Shown one piece after another: positions 1-12,650 of a stretch of 64,000 nucleotides of DNA. A model generated the notes under the pieces. It did not search any database, was not told the DNA's origin, and was given only the letters and a program-made list of their open reading frames with translations. This DNA is from Strix aluco (taxonomy: Eukaryota; Chordata; Aves; Strigiformes; Strigidae): assembly GCF_031877795.1 (NCBI RefSeq), contig NC_133940.1:11161985-11225984 (forward strand), in the 5' to 3' direction. The position numbers were made by a program, and so were the translations under genes. Each line of letters starts with the position of its first letter. Position 1 is the first letter of the stretch.

Positions 1-3000
1 CTGCACATAATAATCATCATCATTTAAAATGTAATTTGGAACAAAAGCTTCTCTCTGAGGAGGAGCCCCTCAATTCAAGGTTGCCGTTGTAAATATCATG
101 CACTATTTTCAGCTTGATAAAAGTCTTCTACAGCACGACAGTAAACTCTGCTGAGGTATTTCAGCTCCCTGATAATCAGAGTGAGCTTTGACTTTGCTGA
201 GAATAACTTGGCTAATTGTCTTCAGATATTCCAGCCGCTTTTCTTGGAAAGATTTTAGAAAGGTAGACAGCCTGAATGGTGGGTAACTGCTGCACTAATG
301 AATCTGTAAATGACAGAATGGGTTCAATTGTTAGGTAACAGAACCTAGATTAGTGCTACCCTGGTTTTGTAGGCTTGAGTTTTGAGGATTTAGTTGAAGC
401 AGTGATTTCAGGTTCAGGGATTTTTATGGTCAGAGCATGCCTACCTTGCTCCGAGATAAACAGGAAACCTGAAAATGAGCTACTGAATTATTCCCAAACA
501 AACTGAGAAATGTTTCATAAAAATATGAAACAGTAACATTTACAGGCCTATTGAAAGTGCTTTATCTATTGCAGTTCTTGTGAGCTTTGCCTAAAGTGAT
601 GAATGAAATTTCACCAGATAACGTTATTTCATGATTTTTGTCTTTGTGAGGTACTATTCTGGAAGACATAATAATTCATGAAGCTTAGTTACTGGCCCAC
701 CATAAAGTAATTTATTTCTATTTATCATCTCAGATTTGAATAAATTCTCATTTTATTTCTAATCTTAAGAAATTCCTCTCTGAGGCACTGCTTTTGGCTG
801 ACATCATCATGTACCAGACCAACATAAACACTCCTCAGAAAGGCTACACACTTGTCCTTTGGGTAAATCAACAGCATTTCTACTGATGGTTAGGAGTCTT
901 CAAGTGGTGAAGATGCTGACAATCTTCCACAGAAATCTGTGCATAAATTCAGAGACGTTTCACAAGATTTGACTCGCTCTTTCAAGCTTCTGATAATTTC
1001 AGAATAGTAAATCAAGATAATACATTTGCTTTATAATGATACAGCATTATGGCAATCTAATACTAGTTACTGATTCCGTATCACAAGTAAATTTTTGCCA
1101 CAAGAAGTGTTGGCAGGGGAATGAGTGACAGAAGAGTAAACTCAAGTGAGTGTGTATAGAATGCTGCTGTGAGTTAAGCTATGGTAACTCTGTTGGGCTT
1201 TTCAGATGTTGTAAACACATTTAAACTACTTTATTCACTCTTGTTGACATAGAGCTTGCATCTTGCACATCATCTCAATGTGAATGCTATTTCTTCAGCC
1301 TGAGTTAGCTGATGGGTGGTAATTGCTAAGCTGCTGTACCTTGATTGTATGTCTGAGACCTAAATAAGGCAGGAACCAGGCTGCTTGTCAACCAGAAAAT
1401 GCAAATTCCAGGACAGAATGAGGAGCTGTAAGCTTAAATAGAATTTTCTCCTACATTAAATAACAAGACTTTTTGGCCTTTCCATGATTAATAAACCAAG
1501 TAGAAATATAACAATTAAAAAGGGAAAAAAATGTTTAAGTGGATGGCTGGATTGACAGTTTGATTATTTTGGCAGCTGTCACTTCTGTCTCATGGGGGAA
1601 GCCATGCAGCTCAGGGGGAGGGGAGACCTTGATGAGCACACATGTGGGCCATGCAGGCTCCCAGGCACCTCTGTGATTCCCCTGACCTCACGAGTTTCGG
1701 CTCTGTGGTAACCATTGCCCACCTCTGCAGCCACTGTGGTGCCCTTGCCATTGCCCACGTTCCCAGTCCAGGGTTGCCCACTGGGATGCTGCCTGAGGTT
1801 GGTCCCTCTGGTCAGGCATTCAGGAGCTGATTTGCAACCTGCATCAAACACCTCTGGATAAGGCAGAAGTGGCTGCAACCTGACCCCTCATGCTCATTAT
1901 GTTATCTGCTGCATGCCATTGACCCCTCACTCTGAACATTCTGAGTATCCCATGAGCTCTCCTGTAGCACTCACTCCCATAGCATTAGCAGTACTCATCT
2001 CCATAGTATTAAGTAGTTTCTAAACATTATCTCAGTTTGTGAGATAAAGAGTTTATTAACTCTGTTTCACATGAGAGGAACTGTGACACAGGAGGCTCAG
2101 GTCTGCAGTACCCTTTACTTAGGGTTCCCAGTGTGAGGGTCATGGGAATGAATTTTCAGACTACCCAGTGTTATTCTGTACAGCCTGTTGACTTGCATCA
2201 CTGAGGGCTGTTTCCTTGTTTCATACAGCTTCTTCTTCCAAACCACCCATCTTCTATTCCTGTTTTTTTCATCCCTCCAGAATTTTGTACTGCTCCCAGT
2301 TCAAGCCTCTTCATGCTTCGCCTCCGTATAGCTCCTTCCTTACTCATTGACTCTTACTCTCTCCCAGAGGTTCAATTTTCATTGCTGTTTCCTTGCCCAG
2401 CTTACATAGACATGGGTCCCCTTTTCTTTCCTTCCACATCCACCCCACCCAGTCCCAACCTTCCTTTCCAAGATGCCCAATCTAAATTACCTTCTGTCTT
2501 TTTCCCACTAATCCAGGCCAGGCAACATCCATACATTGCTCGTGGCTTGAGATCATGGACACTGATTAGCTGAGTGCCCATGGTACAGCCAGCCCAGGCA
2601 TGATGCAGCTACAACTGCTAACAACCTTTAGAAAGCACCTCTCTTGCAGCCTAGACAGCCACCACCATTTTCTCCTGGAGACTGCAAGAGATATCACTTC
2701 CTTCAAAAAAATTTTATATCTTACTCTAAAAACTGCGCAAAAAACCCAACAATTGGAAGATATTTTTTTTTTTTGACTTGGTTAAAGCATTGTTTTTGCC
2801 TAACATGTCCCCTTTTCTGCTACTTCTGCATTCTCCATCCCTAAATAAGGTTAAGGCAAACACCTAAGAAACAGAATTTCAGTCTGAAAGGCTGAAATGT
2901 GGCAAAGTTATAAGAAACTGAGTATGGGCCATATATAATGCTCAGGACCGCTGTCTGTAGGCCACATCACTGTCTTAGACAAGTGAAATTCCAAGGTAAG

Positions 3001-6000
3001 GTCAGGATGCAAATATACCAGGTAAGAAGAGCCGACTGATATAGTGCAAAGAAATCAGAAGAGAAAGCTATGTAAAGAGGAAGAAATTGATGTAATTTAT
3101 TGCTGACATGGCTTTCCTCTGTCTCTCTGTCTTTCTCCCTTTATATTTGCTCCATTTTGGACTCAGATATGAATACAAATTAGTTTAATAAAATTTCCCA
3201 ACTGAGATACAAAACATTTGGAAATTATTTTAAAATATACCATGCAGCTGAAATGTCATGGTTAATTTTAATCTGTAGCATGCGGCTAATATCCTCTGGC
3301 TATTTCAATGGCGTAGAAGACTGTAATTATTCACCTGTTAAAGTAAATGCAGCTTTAACAAGTCTGATCACAGTTGAAAAGGAAGAGTGGAGGGGACAGA
3401 TAGACAGATGCTGTCTCAGTATGTCATCTGTGAATGATGCCTTTGTAGCTCTTGGGGAGGAATTATCTAGCTATAAAGAAAAAAGCCTATAATATAAAGT
3501 GGACTGTTTCCTGTAATAGCAAGTTTTCTAGATTTTCCTTTGACAAAGTTTTCCCAGCAATGGTATTGCCGTAGAGACAGTCTTAGGGCAGTTCCCAGCT
3601 GGTATAACACATCCTTTGTTACGAAGATCAAAAAATAATTGAGATGACATAAAAATATCATCAGTGGTGACCAAACCACTCTTTTGTAAGTGCTATTCAA
3701 TACTGTCCTTACAGCAATGGCTGTTTTCTGCTTCAGCATTTTGGCATTTTTTGCCTTTGATCAAAAATTTATAGGGCCTCGTTCATCAAGCTGTTAATTC
3801 ACGAGTGCTCCTGTCCCTTGAGCTTCACTGGCATGAAAGAGGAGCTTTGCAATTGTGAGAGAGGCTTGTGGCCATCCTTGGGCCAGGTGAAGGGATGGGG
3901 AGCCCTTTGTTGGGTCTTTGCCTGGGTGTCAATAGCTGGTCTTCCTCTAAGATATGTTGGTACGCCAGTGCCACTGTAGTAGTACTCTCTGAAATCCTTT
4001 TCTCAGTGACACGTGTCCATCTCCAGTTGGTTTTGTCCAGCAGAGAGAGGAGTTCAGGTCACTGAGAGGTGGACCTGGCCTGCATATCGCGTAACGGCTT
4101 CAAAGCATAAGCTGCTTGAGAGGCCCCAAGTCACTAGCACCATGCCCAGGCCACATGGTGGTTGGGTTTTGGCTTTAGCTATGTGGCTAAGCCACACATA
4201 GGAACACTGTGTCACACTAGGAGCTTCTTTCTATCATGAATTGAGTCAAATGCAGAAAACTGAGTTGTTCCCTCATGGTGCCTGGGGAATTTCTCATCTC
4301 TTGAGAACTAAGCTGCAGTAAATGCACTTTTCCACCTGCTTTTGCCTGGTGTTACATGTTTTGCTTTTTGGAAGGTAATGTCCTATGCCATCTCAATTTT
4401 AGTTTTTTTATTTAATGTTTTTAAGAAAAACACCTTGATCTTCCTTCAGTCAACACTGATCCTAGTTAATGTTGAGTAGTTTAAATCATAAAAACCTTTC
4501 TCACAGGAGGTTGTGCCCATGCAGCAGTAAAGAGAACTTGGCTCATCAAAATCATGTCACTTACACATGGAAGGTAAAAAGGACTTTGAAGTGGTAATGA
4601 AGTAAATTCCTGCTGCTTAAAGGAAGGTTTTGATAAGATCATATTCATTGGGAGAGTACTTATCAGAAGAGCTGTAATTCTTTTTGTGGAAACAAAGATC
4701 CCAACGGAAAGTAGTTAGATGGGCAGATCTAGCTGTTCACCTTCTTAACAAAATTCCTCCTTCCTTTGTGCATTTCCGTTGCAGGTGTGGTGGTCCTGGG
4801 CCATCTCCCACCTAGTCAGTGGCTGTGTTTACTGATGGCTTCAGAGCCAACAACAGATGATAATGTTGTGTTTTTCAGCTCAAGCACAGTGAACCCCTTT
4901 AGGCCTTTCAGTATTTCTTCCTCTGGGAAAAAAATATATATTTGCCAGATGAGTGGGGAGCTCTCACTTGTCCCTTACAAGACTGTGAAGCATCCATGTT
5001 CCCAAATTCTTGTTCCTTTTTCTGTAGCTCATGGGTTTTTAATATGAGCTATCCTTTGTGCTTTCTCTGGGCTTGGTTGAAATATTTTACGGTGGAATTT
5101 TTTGAAAAATGCAGGATACGTGTCTATCTTATACCTCACCCTGCTTTGGTCCTGAATATTACTTTATCTGACCTTTATTTTTCAATCTGTTCAGTTTAGT
5201 AAACCCTTCTGGCAGAGTGCTGAAAAAGCCATTGGACATTTCAGAGTCAGGGTCACACCCCAGCCCATAAACCACTTTGAGTCATGCAATCTCTTAGGTA
5301 GAGAAAATGATGAAAGAGACAACAGATGGTAGCTTTCCAGGCAACTGAGCCATTTGTGGAAAAATCAGATTTTAAAAGAGACTGAAGCAGTCAGAATGCT
5401 TTGGGATAACCAAGAACAAGCATGGGTAATATCCACAGTGTATTAAAGACAGGAGACAAGAGAGTGTGTTTTAGATTTCTACATACTGAGTATGGTTTTT
5501 AGGCTTGAAAAAAAGTCATTGTGGAGATGGTCAAATACCCACTTCAAAGAGAGGGGACAAAATGCCAGGACCTCTCTGGTGTTTACCAGTACACTGTGGC
5601 CTATCCAATCCTAGTTTCTATAACTGTACTGAAACGCTGGCTGGCATGCTACATGTAGATGCAGGAAAGCCCCTCATGATTTCTAAAAAGATTAATGTGA
5701 ACATCAGCTACTCATGAAAAGCTGACAATACAGGCACTGCTCTCAGAGGTTTTAAGAAGGATGTGATGGTATGAGATTGTGTAAAGGCTCTAATGGGAGA
5801 CACTGAAGCAGCTTAGAGGGATGGGCTTTTAAGCAGCTGGGCTTGAGCTGTGGCCTCAAACACCAGTGACCCTGGTGCCATGGCATGGACAGGAGAACAG
5901 TGTTGTCCTTCCCTCCTCCTGCAGCCACAGCAGGTTGCTCCCACCTCTTCCCAAGGCCCCTTTCTGGTCTTGTCCAAACCCCTGACGGACTGCAGCAGTT

Positions 6001-7462
6001 GAGCTTGCTGGGAGAAGAAGTGGGGTAGCAGTGGCTGTTTTCTTCCTTAGGTTTCCATGAAGTGAGCACAGCTGGACACGTTTCATGTCCATCTGGTGCC
6101 AGGTGGAACGTCATGTCTCTGGGGAAAACGCTCCCTTGGTTAACACAAAGAGGTGGATGAAGTTGTGGTGGGATCGTGTCAGGCATATTCCCATACACGA
6201 GGAGGAGAGCAGTGTCTCACCTGCTGCACAGGGAGTTTGTCCCTGCAGCAGCCCTGACATGAGGGACTGGCTCTGTGTCTTCCACCTCTGTATTTAATCA
6301 AAGTGGGAGTCAAGTGGTGGGGAGAAAGCTCCCAAATCACAACAGCCATTTTTGCTCCCACTTCGTGGGGTTGTAGCAGTGTGACAACTGTTAACAACTT
6401 CCCGCTTGGGTAAATTATATCAGACACCATTCTGCAAAGGTTTCTGTAATGACTTTTTAACAAGAATTTATCCAGGAGCCATGACACGGAGCATAAGTAA
6501 TTGCAATCATACGCTATCTGTGTCATTGAGGGTTTCTGCTATTTTGTCATAACTACTATAACACCATGTATAATTGGAAAGAAATATAATATTTTTCTGC
6601 TTTCTTAAGAATAAGAATTGATACTGAAATAAGGAATGGTCCCTAAAATCCTGCTGTGTATTCATGTAAATCCATGTAGTATGAAATACAGTCTTTCTTA
6701 TCTGACACTGTCTAAACTAACGTTGCACCCATGGAACTATTATCATTTGTCTCTGTTTCTGAGTTAAATTTCTGGATGTTGGTTTAATAATCTACCATGT
6801 AAATCATTCACTGTGTTGGGTTCATAAGAGAAGCAAGAATCTGGACACGTGTATGTCGTGTTATTAGTATACGACTCATTCTCAAAAGACTCAGATTTTA
6901 AAAAAAGGAAGATTCCACACTCTTATAAGTGTCTTTTACAAGTAATTGAGAATTAGGAATATATGGGCAAGGCAAAGAGTAGTTTACCTTGCTTTTGTGG
7001 GTCTAGCTTTCCAAATAAATTATATGCATATATTGCTTCTGGGAACATCTGCATTTAAACCAATCACAATACAGTAATGCTATCTGCCAATAATATACCT
7101 TCTCTTTTTCCAGGGAAAGTATGTCTTGTTTATGTCAGTAAAAGGAGGTCACTGAAAAAAAAAAAATTAAAAAATGCCAAGGCAGGAATTAAAGCACTGT
7201 CACTTAACCTAGAATAATTGAATATTGCTAAACTAGAGCTGAGTCAGACCAATTCCTCTCATCCAAGAAGAACCCAGTAGGTTGAACACTGCTTCCAAAC
7301 TGTGTCTCATTTTTTTTATCTACCTAGAGCCTTTATGGGTGAATATATTTTTAAGGAAAGATTAACAAATGAACTGACTCCCACATAACAGAGTGTACCT
7401 CTTGTGAAACCTGACAGTAGAAATGAGTAATAAATACCTGTTGATTTTTTTTTTTTCCACAG
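1..7462 (+). other. SH2D1A: SH2D1A upstream intron (3' part), no coding sequence seen
   Basis: This stretch precedes the first recognisable SH2D1A exon and ends in a T-rich acceptor tract with CAG at 7460-7462. I looked for the first coding exon of SAP, which carries the FLVR-type phosphotyrosine-binding arginine, and found no matching frame, so it should lie upstream of the window. The DNA is mostly AT-rich. Blocks richer in GC lie at about 1570-1880 and 5750-6270, but they show no recognisable protein or repeat. The open frames here are short, overlap on both strands and have no supporting splice sites. Confidence 0.7.
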
Positions 7463-7526
7463 ACATCAGGGTTATGTTTATACCTACAGAGTGTCCAAGA
7501 CAGAAACTGGGTCCTGGAGCGCTGAG
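7463..7526 (+). CDS. SH2D1A: SH2D1A coding exon 2 (64 bp)
   Basis: The exon is bounded by a poly-T/CAG acceptor (7445-7462) and a GAG|GTGTGT donor. It starts with the last base of a split codon and ends on a complete GAG codon. Its 64 bp equals the size I know for human SH2D1A exon 2. It encodes [20 protein letters not shown] plus a final Glu, aligned to human residues 47-67. Relative to human, Tyr47-His48 are replaced by His-Gln and Gln58 by Lys. Thr53 and Arg55, which contact SLAM peptides, are kept. Confidence 0.95.
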
Positions 7527-10418
7527 GTGTGTACTTCTCCTTTCTCTTCTGAAAATTTCTAATCCTGTTTGATGTTCATATTGATTTAATGAAATATATT
7601 CAAATTATTCATGTTTCTGTATAGTCTGATTTTCATTGAAGGTAATCGATCTTGAGTACGCCCATCACTAAGATGTCTTGGTGCCACTTCTGACAGTCTT
7701 GAACTCATAAATTAATTCCCTGTTACATTTCAACTGCTGCATAATGCAACAGTGCATTATTTTGCATCATTTTAAATGGCAAAAATATTGTGTTTTTATA
7801 ATTTGACAAGCACAATCAGTTCCCTTCTATCCTGTGTACAATTAATGTCAGACTATTTAAGGAAATTATTTTCAAATCTATGGTGTTTTAAAGTTAATTT
7901 CTCTCCAGATTAATTCATCATTGTTGCAAAACATATATAGGGTAGCCAAAACTTGATACAAAAAATATTTTTAACTATCTGATAAGAAACTGGTAATTCA
8001 AGTGTAGAATAACACCATTTGCAATACAGACAACTATTTGGGGTGATGGAATCGGGATGCTAATCTGTATTTCTTTTATGAAGGTCTTGTTCTTTGGATG
8101 TACTCTGTATATTAATTCATAATTAGCTTTCTGTTTACACATTACTGAATCCTGATTACAAACGTTAAATAATTTCTAGACATGCATAATTCCTTGGCCA
8201 ATATTATAATAGAAGTGGTTGCAGTGCTCTGGAAGACAAGATTGATTCCTGGGGTTACTCAGAAGCAGATTGGGGAGTAAAAGTGACTCACATTACTGCA
8301 GAGTAAATAATTATCCATGTCACCCTTGGGAATGGTACCCAGGAAGAATTTGCTTTCATTCCTGTAAGGCACTGGGAGCACCCTATAGGTTTGCACTGCA
8401 AAGAGGAGGTTTCGGGACAGGGTGGGAGTGGTAGTGCACCCAATGTGCCAGGGCGAGCATTGGTGTCTCAGGAAGGATGCCAGGACCCCCAGGGACCTCC
8501 ACCTGTGGCAGATAATTCCCTGAGTAAGGCTGAAGCCTGCTTTGGCCCCAGGTAATGTCAGCATCTGCAGTGAGGTTTTTCTGGTGTTATATAGGCCTGC
8601 TACAATTTCTCCCTCATGACCTCCACTGGCTTCCTACATATGGGTCTTGGGCTTTCCCTCGATGTATTTTAAGCAAATCTTATCTGTGTTTCACATGTAG
8701 GTGTTCTTAAGGCCCAGGACTCTCAATACATCCTCTGCAGGGAAAGGCACTGGCTACAGACCCATGATACCAACCCTTCCTTTAAACAAACAGAAACCTT
8801 TAAGTAAATGTTTCTAAGACTACGCTGGCCTCAGCTGTTAGAAACAGCAGCCTAAATCCAACTTATCTCCACGAAATGTGCCTCCAAGGCCAAAACAGGC
8901 TCCAGATGCATCTTTCCTCTTTCTGCTTCCTTCCCTGTGGTTGGTTAGTCTCTGAGCAAGCTCAGGTCACACCCATCTTTCAAGGATGAGGCAGGGAATT
9001 TGAAACAGTGCTGGTAAAATCCCAGCCACTGTGAAGCCTCCAGCTGGTGCCAGTGAGGCAGGATTTAGCCCTCTGGGACTACTGGGTGAGAGCAGTGTCC
9101 CTCGGGTGGGATTATGCCAGCAGGACCTATATTTGTCCTCCCATGACTTTGGTGGGGAGGAGTTATTACAAGAATGCCCTGAAGGATTTAATAGAAACAT
9201 TGGATTTTTGATTAAAAGCAGACGCAGTTTCATTTCACAGTGTTTGAAAAGGTGCTAACATAGAAAGATAGAGAAACTCCCACTTTTAATAAATAGGTGA
9301 CATTTTGCTGCTGCCTTTGTACAAGAGATAGACAGGAATACTCAATGAACACATAAGCCAGAATTGAATGCTCAAAGGCTTGCAAAGAGGCTGTGTCCAT
9401 GCTAAATTTAGTGGTGTAAAGACTCCCCCTCCCTGGTAAGTGTCATGTAGCTCTCTAAATTGTCTTACTGGTATTTCCAGGCTGGAAGTATCTTACCTAT
9501 AAACCCCAGGCTGGATTTATAGGTAAATCACTGGGTAAGAAATAGCAAAAGATCATGGAATTTGCCTAATAAGCATGGCAGGCTCTGGGTTTCTCTTGTA
9601 GCGATTAAGAAATCATCCCTCTTCCAGCTTTGTATCAGCACACTGCTGGAAACTGCTCTTAGGAGGGTTTCATCGCAGGGAGGCCACAATGCCCTGGGGG
9701 AAAGAGGAGAGCAGTACAGCTCATTGACTCATTTTAAATTGGCACATAAGGGGGTCCAAGTGAAGGGCTGGCCCCTTCTCTGGGGGGTGTGTGCATTTCT
9801 GAGTGCCAGTGCCCCAAACCGGGCACCGCATACTCTCGGCATCCAGCATCCCCTCTCACCTCTCACTCTTTGGCTTTGCAGACAGCGCCTGGAGTCCACC
9901 GGAGGCTCTTTCGGAAAGTACACAACCTCATTTCAGCCTTCCAGAAACCCAACCAAGGCATCGTAACACCCCTACAGCACCCAGTCATCAACCACGCAAA
10001 AGCCAAATACCCCCCAGGTACTCGTGGGGGTGGAGGGAGCCTCAGCTGTGGCTGAGCAGAACCCTCCATGGCGGTGGGGATGGAGGGCTTAGACTTATTT
10101 GCATCTTTGACCTGAACTAGCCAGTAGGGTGGCATTGCCAAAAATATGCCCTAACTTTGCTTCTGTGTGATCGAAACACTGGCACTCAGGTGCTCATTGG
10201 GGATAGGGCCTGTCAATATGATGAGAAAATGGATTTTGAATATGTATCCCTGAGTGCTACACCAGCAGTGGCTACCTTCCCTCCCCAGCACCCTTTCTTG
10301 TGTAGGTAGGAAACTTCCAATCTGTCCATTTTCTTGGAGTTTTCATCTTTTCATATCTTTCTGATTCTTTTTCTTAGGGAGAAATGAAGGCCACGACTTC
10401 CACCTGCAGCCATCATGA
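7463..10418 (+). CDS. SH2D1A: SH2D1A (SAP), partial: last three coding exons
   Basis: SAP is a small cytoplasmic adaptor of T, NK and NKT cells. It is a single SH2 domain that binds tyrosine motifs in SLAM-family receptors and recruits Fyn. The coding segments are 7463-7526, 9882-10017 and 10378-10418, with the stop codon at 10416-10418; together they encode about 80 residues. Numbered as in human SAP, they start inside codon 46. The segment [16 protein letters not shown] matches strand D and the following loop, including Thr53 and Arg55. Arg78, the residue human SAP uses to hold the Fyn SH3 domain, is kept in RRLFRKV. The NLISAFQKP and GIVTPLQ motifs of the SH2 C-terminal half follow. The tail after residue 102 is diverged and a few residues shorter than in human. 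The N-terminal exon is outside the window. EAT-2 (SH2D1B) is a close relative, but the exon sizes and the neighbouring TENM1 favour SH2D1A. Confidence 0.93.
7527..9881 (+). other. SH2D1A: SH2D1A intron 2 (2,355 bp)
   Basis: This is a canonical GT-AG intron of phase 0. It contains two short perfect hairpins: 8-bp arms at 7741-7748/7753-7760, and 11-bp arms at 9493-9503/9516-9526. I recognise no coding sequence, RNA gene or transposon in it. Confidence 0.85.
9882..10017 (+). CDS. SH2D1A: SH2D1A coding exon 3 (136 bp)
   Basis: The acceptor is TTTGCAG|ACA and the donor is CCCCCAG|GTACTC. The exon encodes 45 codons plus one base (phase 1). It begins [20 protein letters not shown] and continues with the [15 protein letters not shown] segment that closes the SH2 domain. 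Arg78 (FRKV) is conserved, so Fyn recruitment is expected to be retained. The last ten or so codons form the start of the tail, which differs from mammalian SAP and includes a tyrosine in the context AKYPP. Confidence 0.95.
10018..10377 (+). other. SH2D1A: SH2D1A intron 3 (360 bp)
   Basis: A short phase-1 intron with a GTACTC donor and a pyrimidine-rich TTTTTCTTAG acceptor. Nothing else is recognisable in it. Confidence 0.85.
10378..10418 (+). CDS. SH2D1A: SH2D1A terminal coding exon (41 bp to stop)
   Basis: After the TTCTTAG acceptor the split glycine codon is completed, followed by [12 protein letters not shown] and TGA at 10416-10418. The human tail ends differently (…GIREDPDVCLKAP), but the positions match: a short hydrophilic tail in a small terminal coding segment. 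Assuming a human-like exon 1, the full protein would be about 125 residues against 128 in human. The exon call rests on the splice site and the consistent frame. The tail sequence itself has little conservation to support it. Confidence 0.8.
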
Positions 10419-12650
10419 AGCTATTTCCCCAAGTGTGACATAACCAGGTCTTCTAGTGTCTCCTCTAGTCCGTGCTCTAGAACAGAACGATTTATGATAG
10501 TTAATACAACTCCATGAGTTTTCTTGTAACATTTGAAGAAATGTGTATTTCACAGAATTTCTAGCTCAAAATTTTGAAGTTTTAAGTTTTAGAATATTTT
10601 GAATTTAGTTTTTTTTTTTTGCTAAGAGAGGATAAAAAATATCAACTACTAAATAGTGTAATGTCTTTTTTTTTCTCTTTGTATTCTCAAGTACAAAATA
10701 TTATTCACTTCAAGATTAGTTCCTAATTAATAATTAGTTCCTATTTTTACATTACTTAACTTTTGGACTCTGCTTTGCTTCGTTCTGGTTGGCATTTTTG
10801 CAGAACTGGTCAAGTCCCCTTTTATAGCCTTAGGAAAATTGTTTACATTAAAGTGTTATTGCCTTCGGTGGGCTGTGTGTCTCTCATTCATACAGTTCCT
10901 ACAGATATTCCAGAAGTGGCACCACGAGGAACCCCACTGACTGATTTCCCATCACACCAGGCTCTCTGCCCTGTAACTCAGCAGAACGGGCAACCACTGC
11001 CTGGATGTACAAAAGTTGTAGTTTGCACAAACGATCAAAAGTTTAAGCAGTGCACTAACTGAGAACAACCACTGGAGAACATAGTTCTTTGCTTTTAGAT
11101 ATTCTCTGTACTTGAAACAAAGCAGCCCTGCATACAATTAAAATAACCCCCATTATTTTTGCATGCCAGTTGCTCTGCTTTTCTTTACCTACCCGTGTGT
11201 GTTTTCATGCTGCTGTTGGGCTCCTGGTGGAGAGCTTTGAATCTACAGGACTCGTCAGCTGTGCAGGGTTAGCATGCAGCTACCAGGGAACGCAGAGTAT
11301 GTGCCTTTTACACACAAGGTTTAACAAGCATGATGATGCCTTCCTGCCTGAACTGGCAGGCAGGAGGAAACACTTTTGAATACACTTGAAGTCCTACAGC
11401 GCTTTTGTTTCAGGAGAAGCTGTCAAAGGGTGATAGACATGGTCCATGGTCCCTCCACGTGGGCTTACGTGAGCTCCTGTGAGCTTTGGGAGGGACCCCA
11501 GCCGGGGCCCAGCCTTGTTTGTGCATGCTCATTCTGCAAGGGGGATGCATCTGGTCTGGCTGGTAGGTTTGTGCCACCGTTAGTCATCCTTCAACCTGCA
11601 CAAATGGTCCTGACTATCCCAAAAAGGTGATTGTCCCGCATGCCCTTTCAAAGATCAAGACTAACAGTGATTGCATATGGACTACAAAATACATGTTTAA
11701 AAAACTACAACTCCAAACATTGTACAGCCACCTTTGGTTCCTCCAGTTAAATAATTTGTGCCTATACTTCCAATTTGTTCTGCACAGCTTGGAAGGAAGG
11801 AAACGTTTCCTGAGAGGTAAAGAGGCTTTTTCCAGAAACAGTAGGCTACAGGCTCAGGAGAAAAAACCAGACCAAATTCCGCCAGGCACGGCCAAGCCAT
11901 GGCTCAGCCTCACAGCGAGCTGCTTGGGGCTGCTTGGGGCTGGGGTGGTTCCATGCGAGGGGCCCAGTGTGTGTTGGTATCTGCATACAGGATAATTACA
12001 TGGGGGTAAGCACCCTGCATGTATCCTTCCTCACCTGTATGTTACAAAACCCTTCACCCTTAACCTATTTAATTGTTGCTATCCTGCATCATGCCTTGTT
12101 TTCAACTCACTAAAGGCAAGCTGGATGCAAACAGTGGCAGAGGTAAGGCTGCAAGTGCAGGATTCAGCAAGGCTACACTGCTCCAAGCAGCATTTGATAA
12201 GGCTGGGAGGTTTATCTTTTTTTTTTTTTTCCCCTATAAGTGACTCTGTGTGTGCAAGAGAGAGAGAGTATGTGAGTGAGACAGTGCAAGCAATGAAACA
12301 TTTTCTGTGAGGCACAACATGTTCATTGTAAACCAGCAAGGGGAATAAATGCAATATATAAACAGCACCATCGTAACAGGGACTGGTGGGCAATTCTGTT
12401 GCAAAGTTGTGAAAATTTCAGTTCATTATTCAGTTTCTGTCTAAATGAAGGCCAAACTTCATTTGCGGTAAGATGTCCCATCCCCCAGGCTAGTCACATC
12501 ATATTTCACACTGTGTGTATGTGGTGCTCTGTACCTCCTTGTCATATACGCTTGTTGGTTGAAACAAGGGTCTTAGCTTAACACAGTGCCGTACAGTGGC
12601 AGATCCCGCATGTTTTACTCTTAAATAAAATATTTTAAAGCTGTTTTTTT
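10419..12650 (+). other. SH2D1A: Predicted SH2D1A 3'UTR region with candidate poly(A) signals
   Basis: The terminal exon should continue past the stop. Candidate poly(A) hexamers are ATTAAA at 10847-10852 (followed by a GT-rich stretch at about 10868-10885), ATTAAA at 11137-11142, AATAAA at 12344-12349 and AATAAA at 12624-12629 (followed by a T-rich stretch). The first has the best downstream element, but the true end cannot be fixed from sequence alone. The rest is ordinary noncoding DNA with a poly-T run near 12216-12230 and a short GA/TG-rich stretch at about 12248-12280. Confidence 0.5.
10847..10852 (+). terminator. SH2D1A: Candidate SH2D1A poly(A) signal ATTAAA
   Basis: The common variant hexamer lies 429 bases after the stop codon. 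A GT-rich element (GGTGGGCTGTGTGT) begins about 25 bases further on, the usual arrangement for cleavage. Later hexamers at 12344 and 12624 are alternatives. Confidence 0.4.

Noticed and set aside
5752..6198. 148-codon minus-strand frame in the SH2D1A upstream intron
   Set aside because: Overlapping frames on both strands, no family resemblance and no splice signals.
9562..9966. 134-codon plus-strand frame overlapping SH2D1A exon 3
   Set aside because: It runs through the intron and reads the exon in the wrong frame. The SAP frame is set by the splice junctions.
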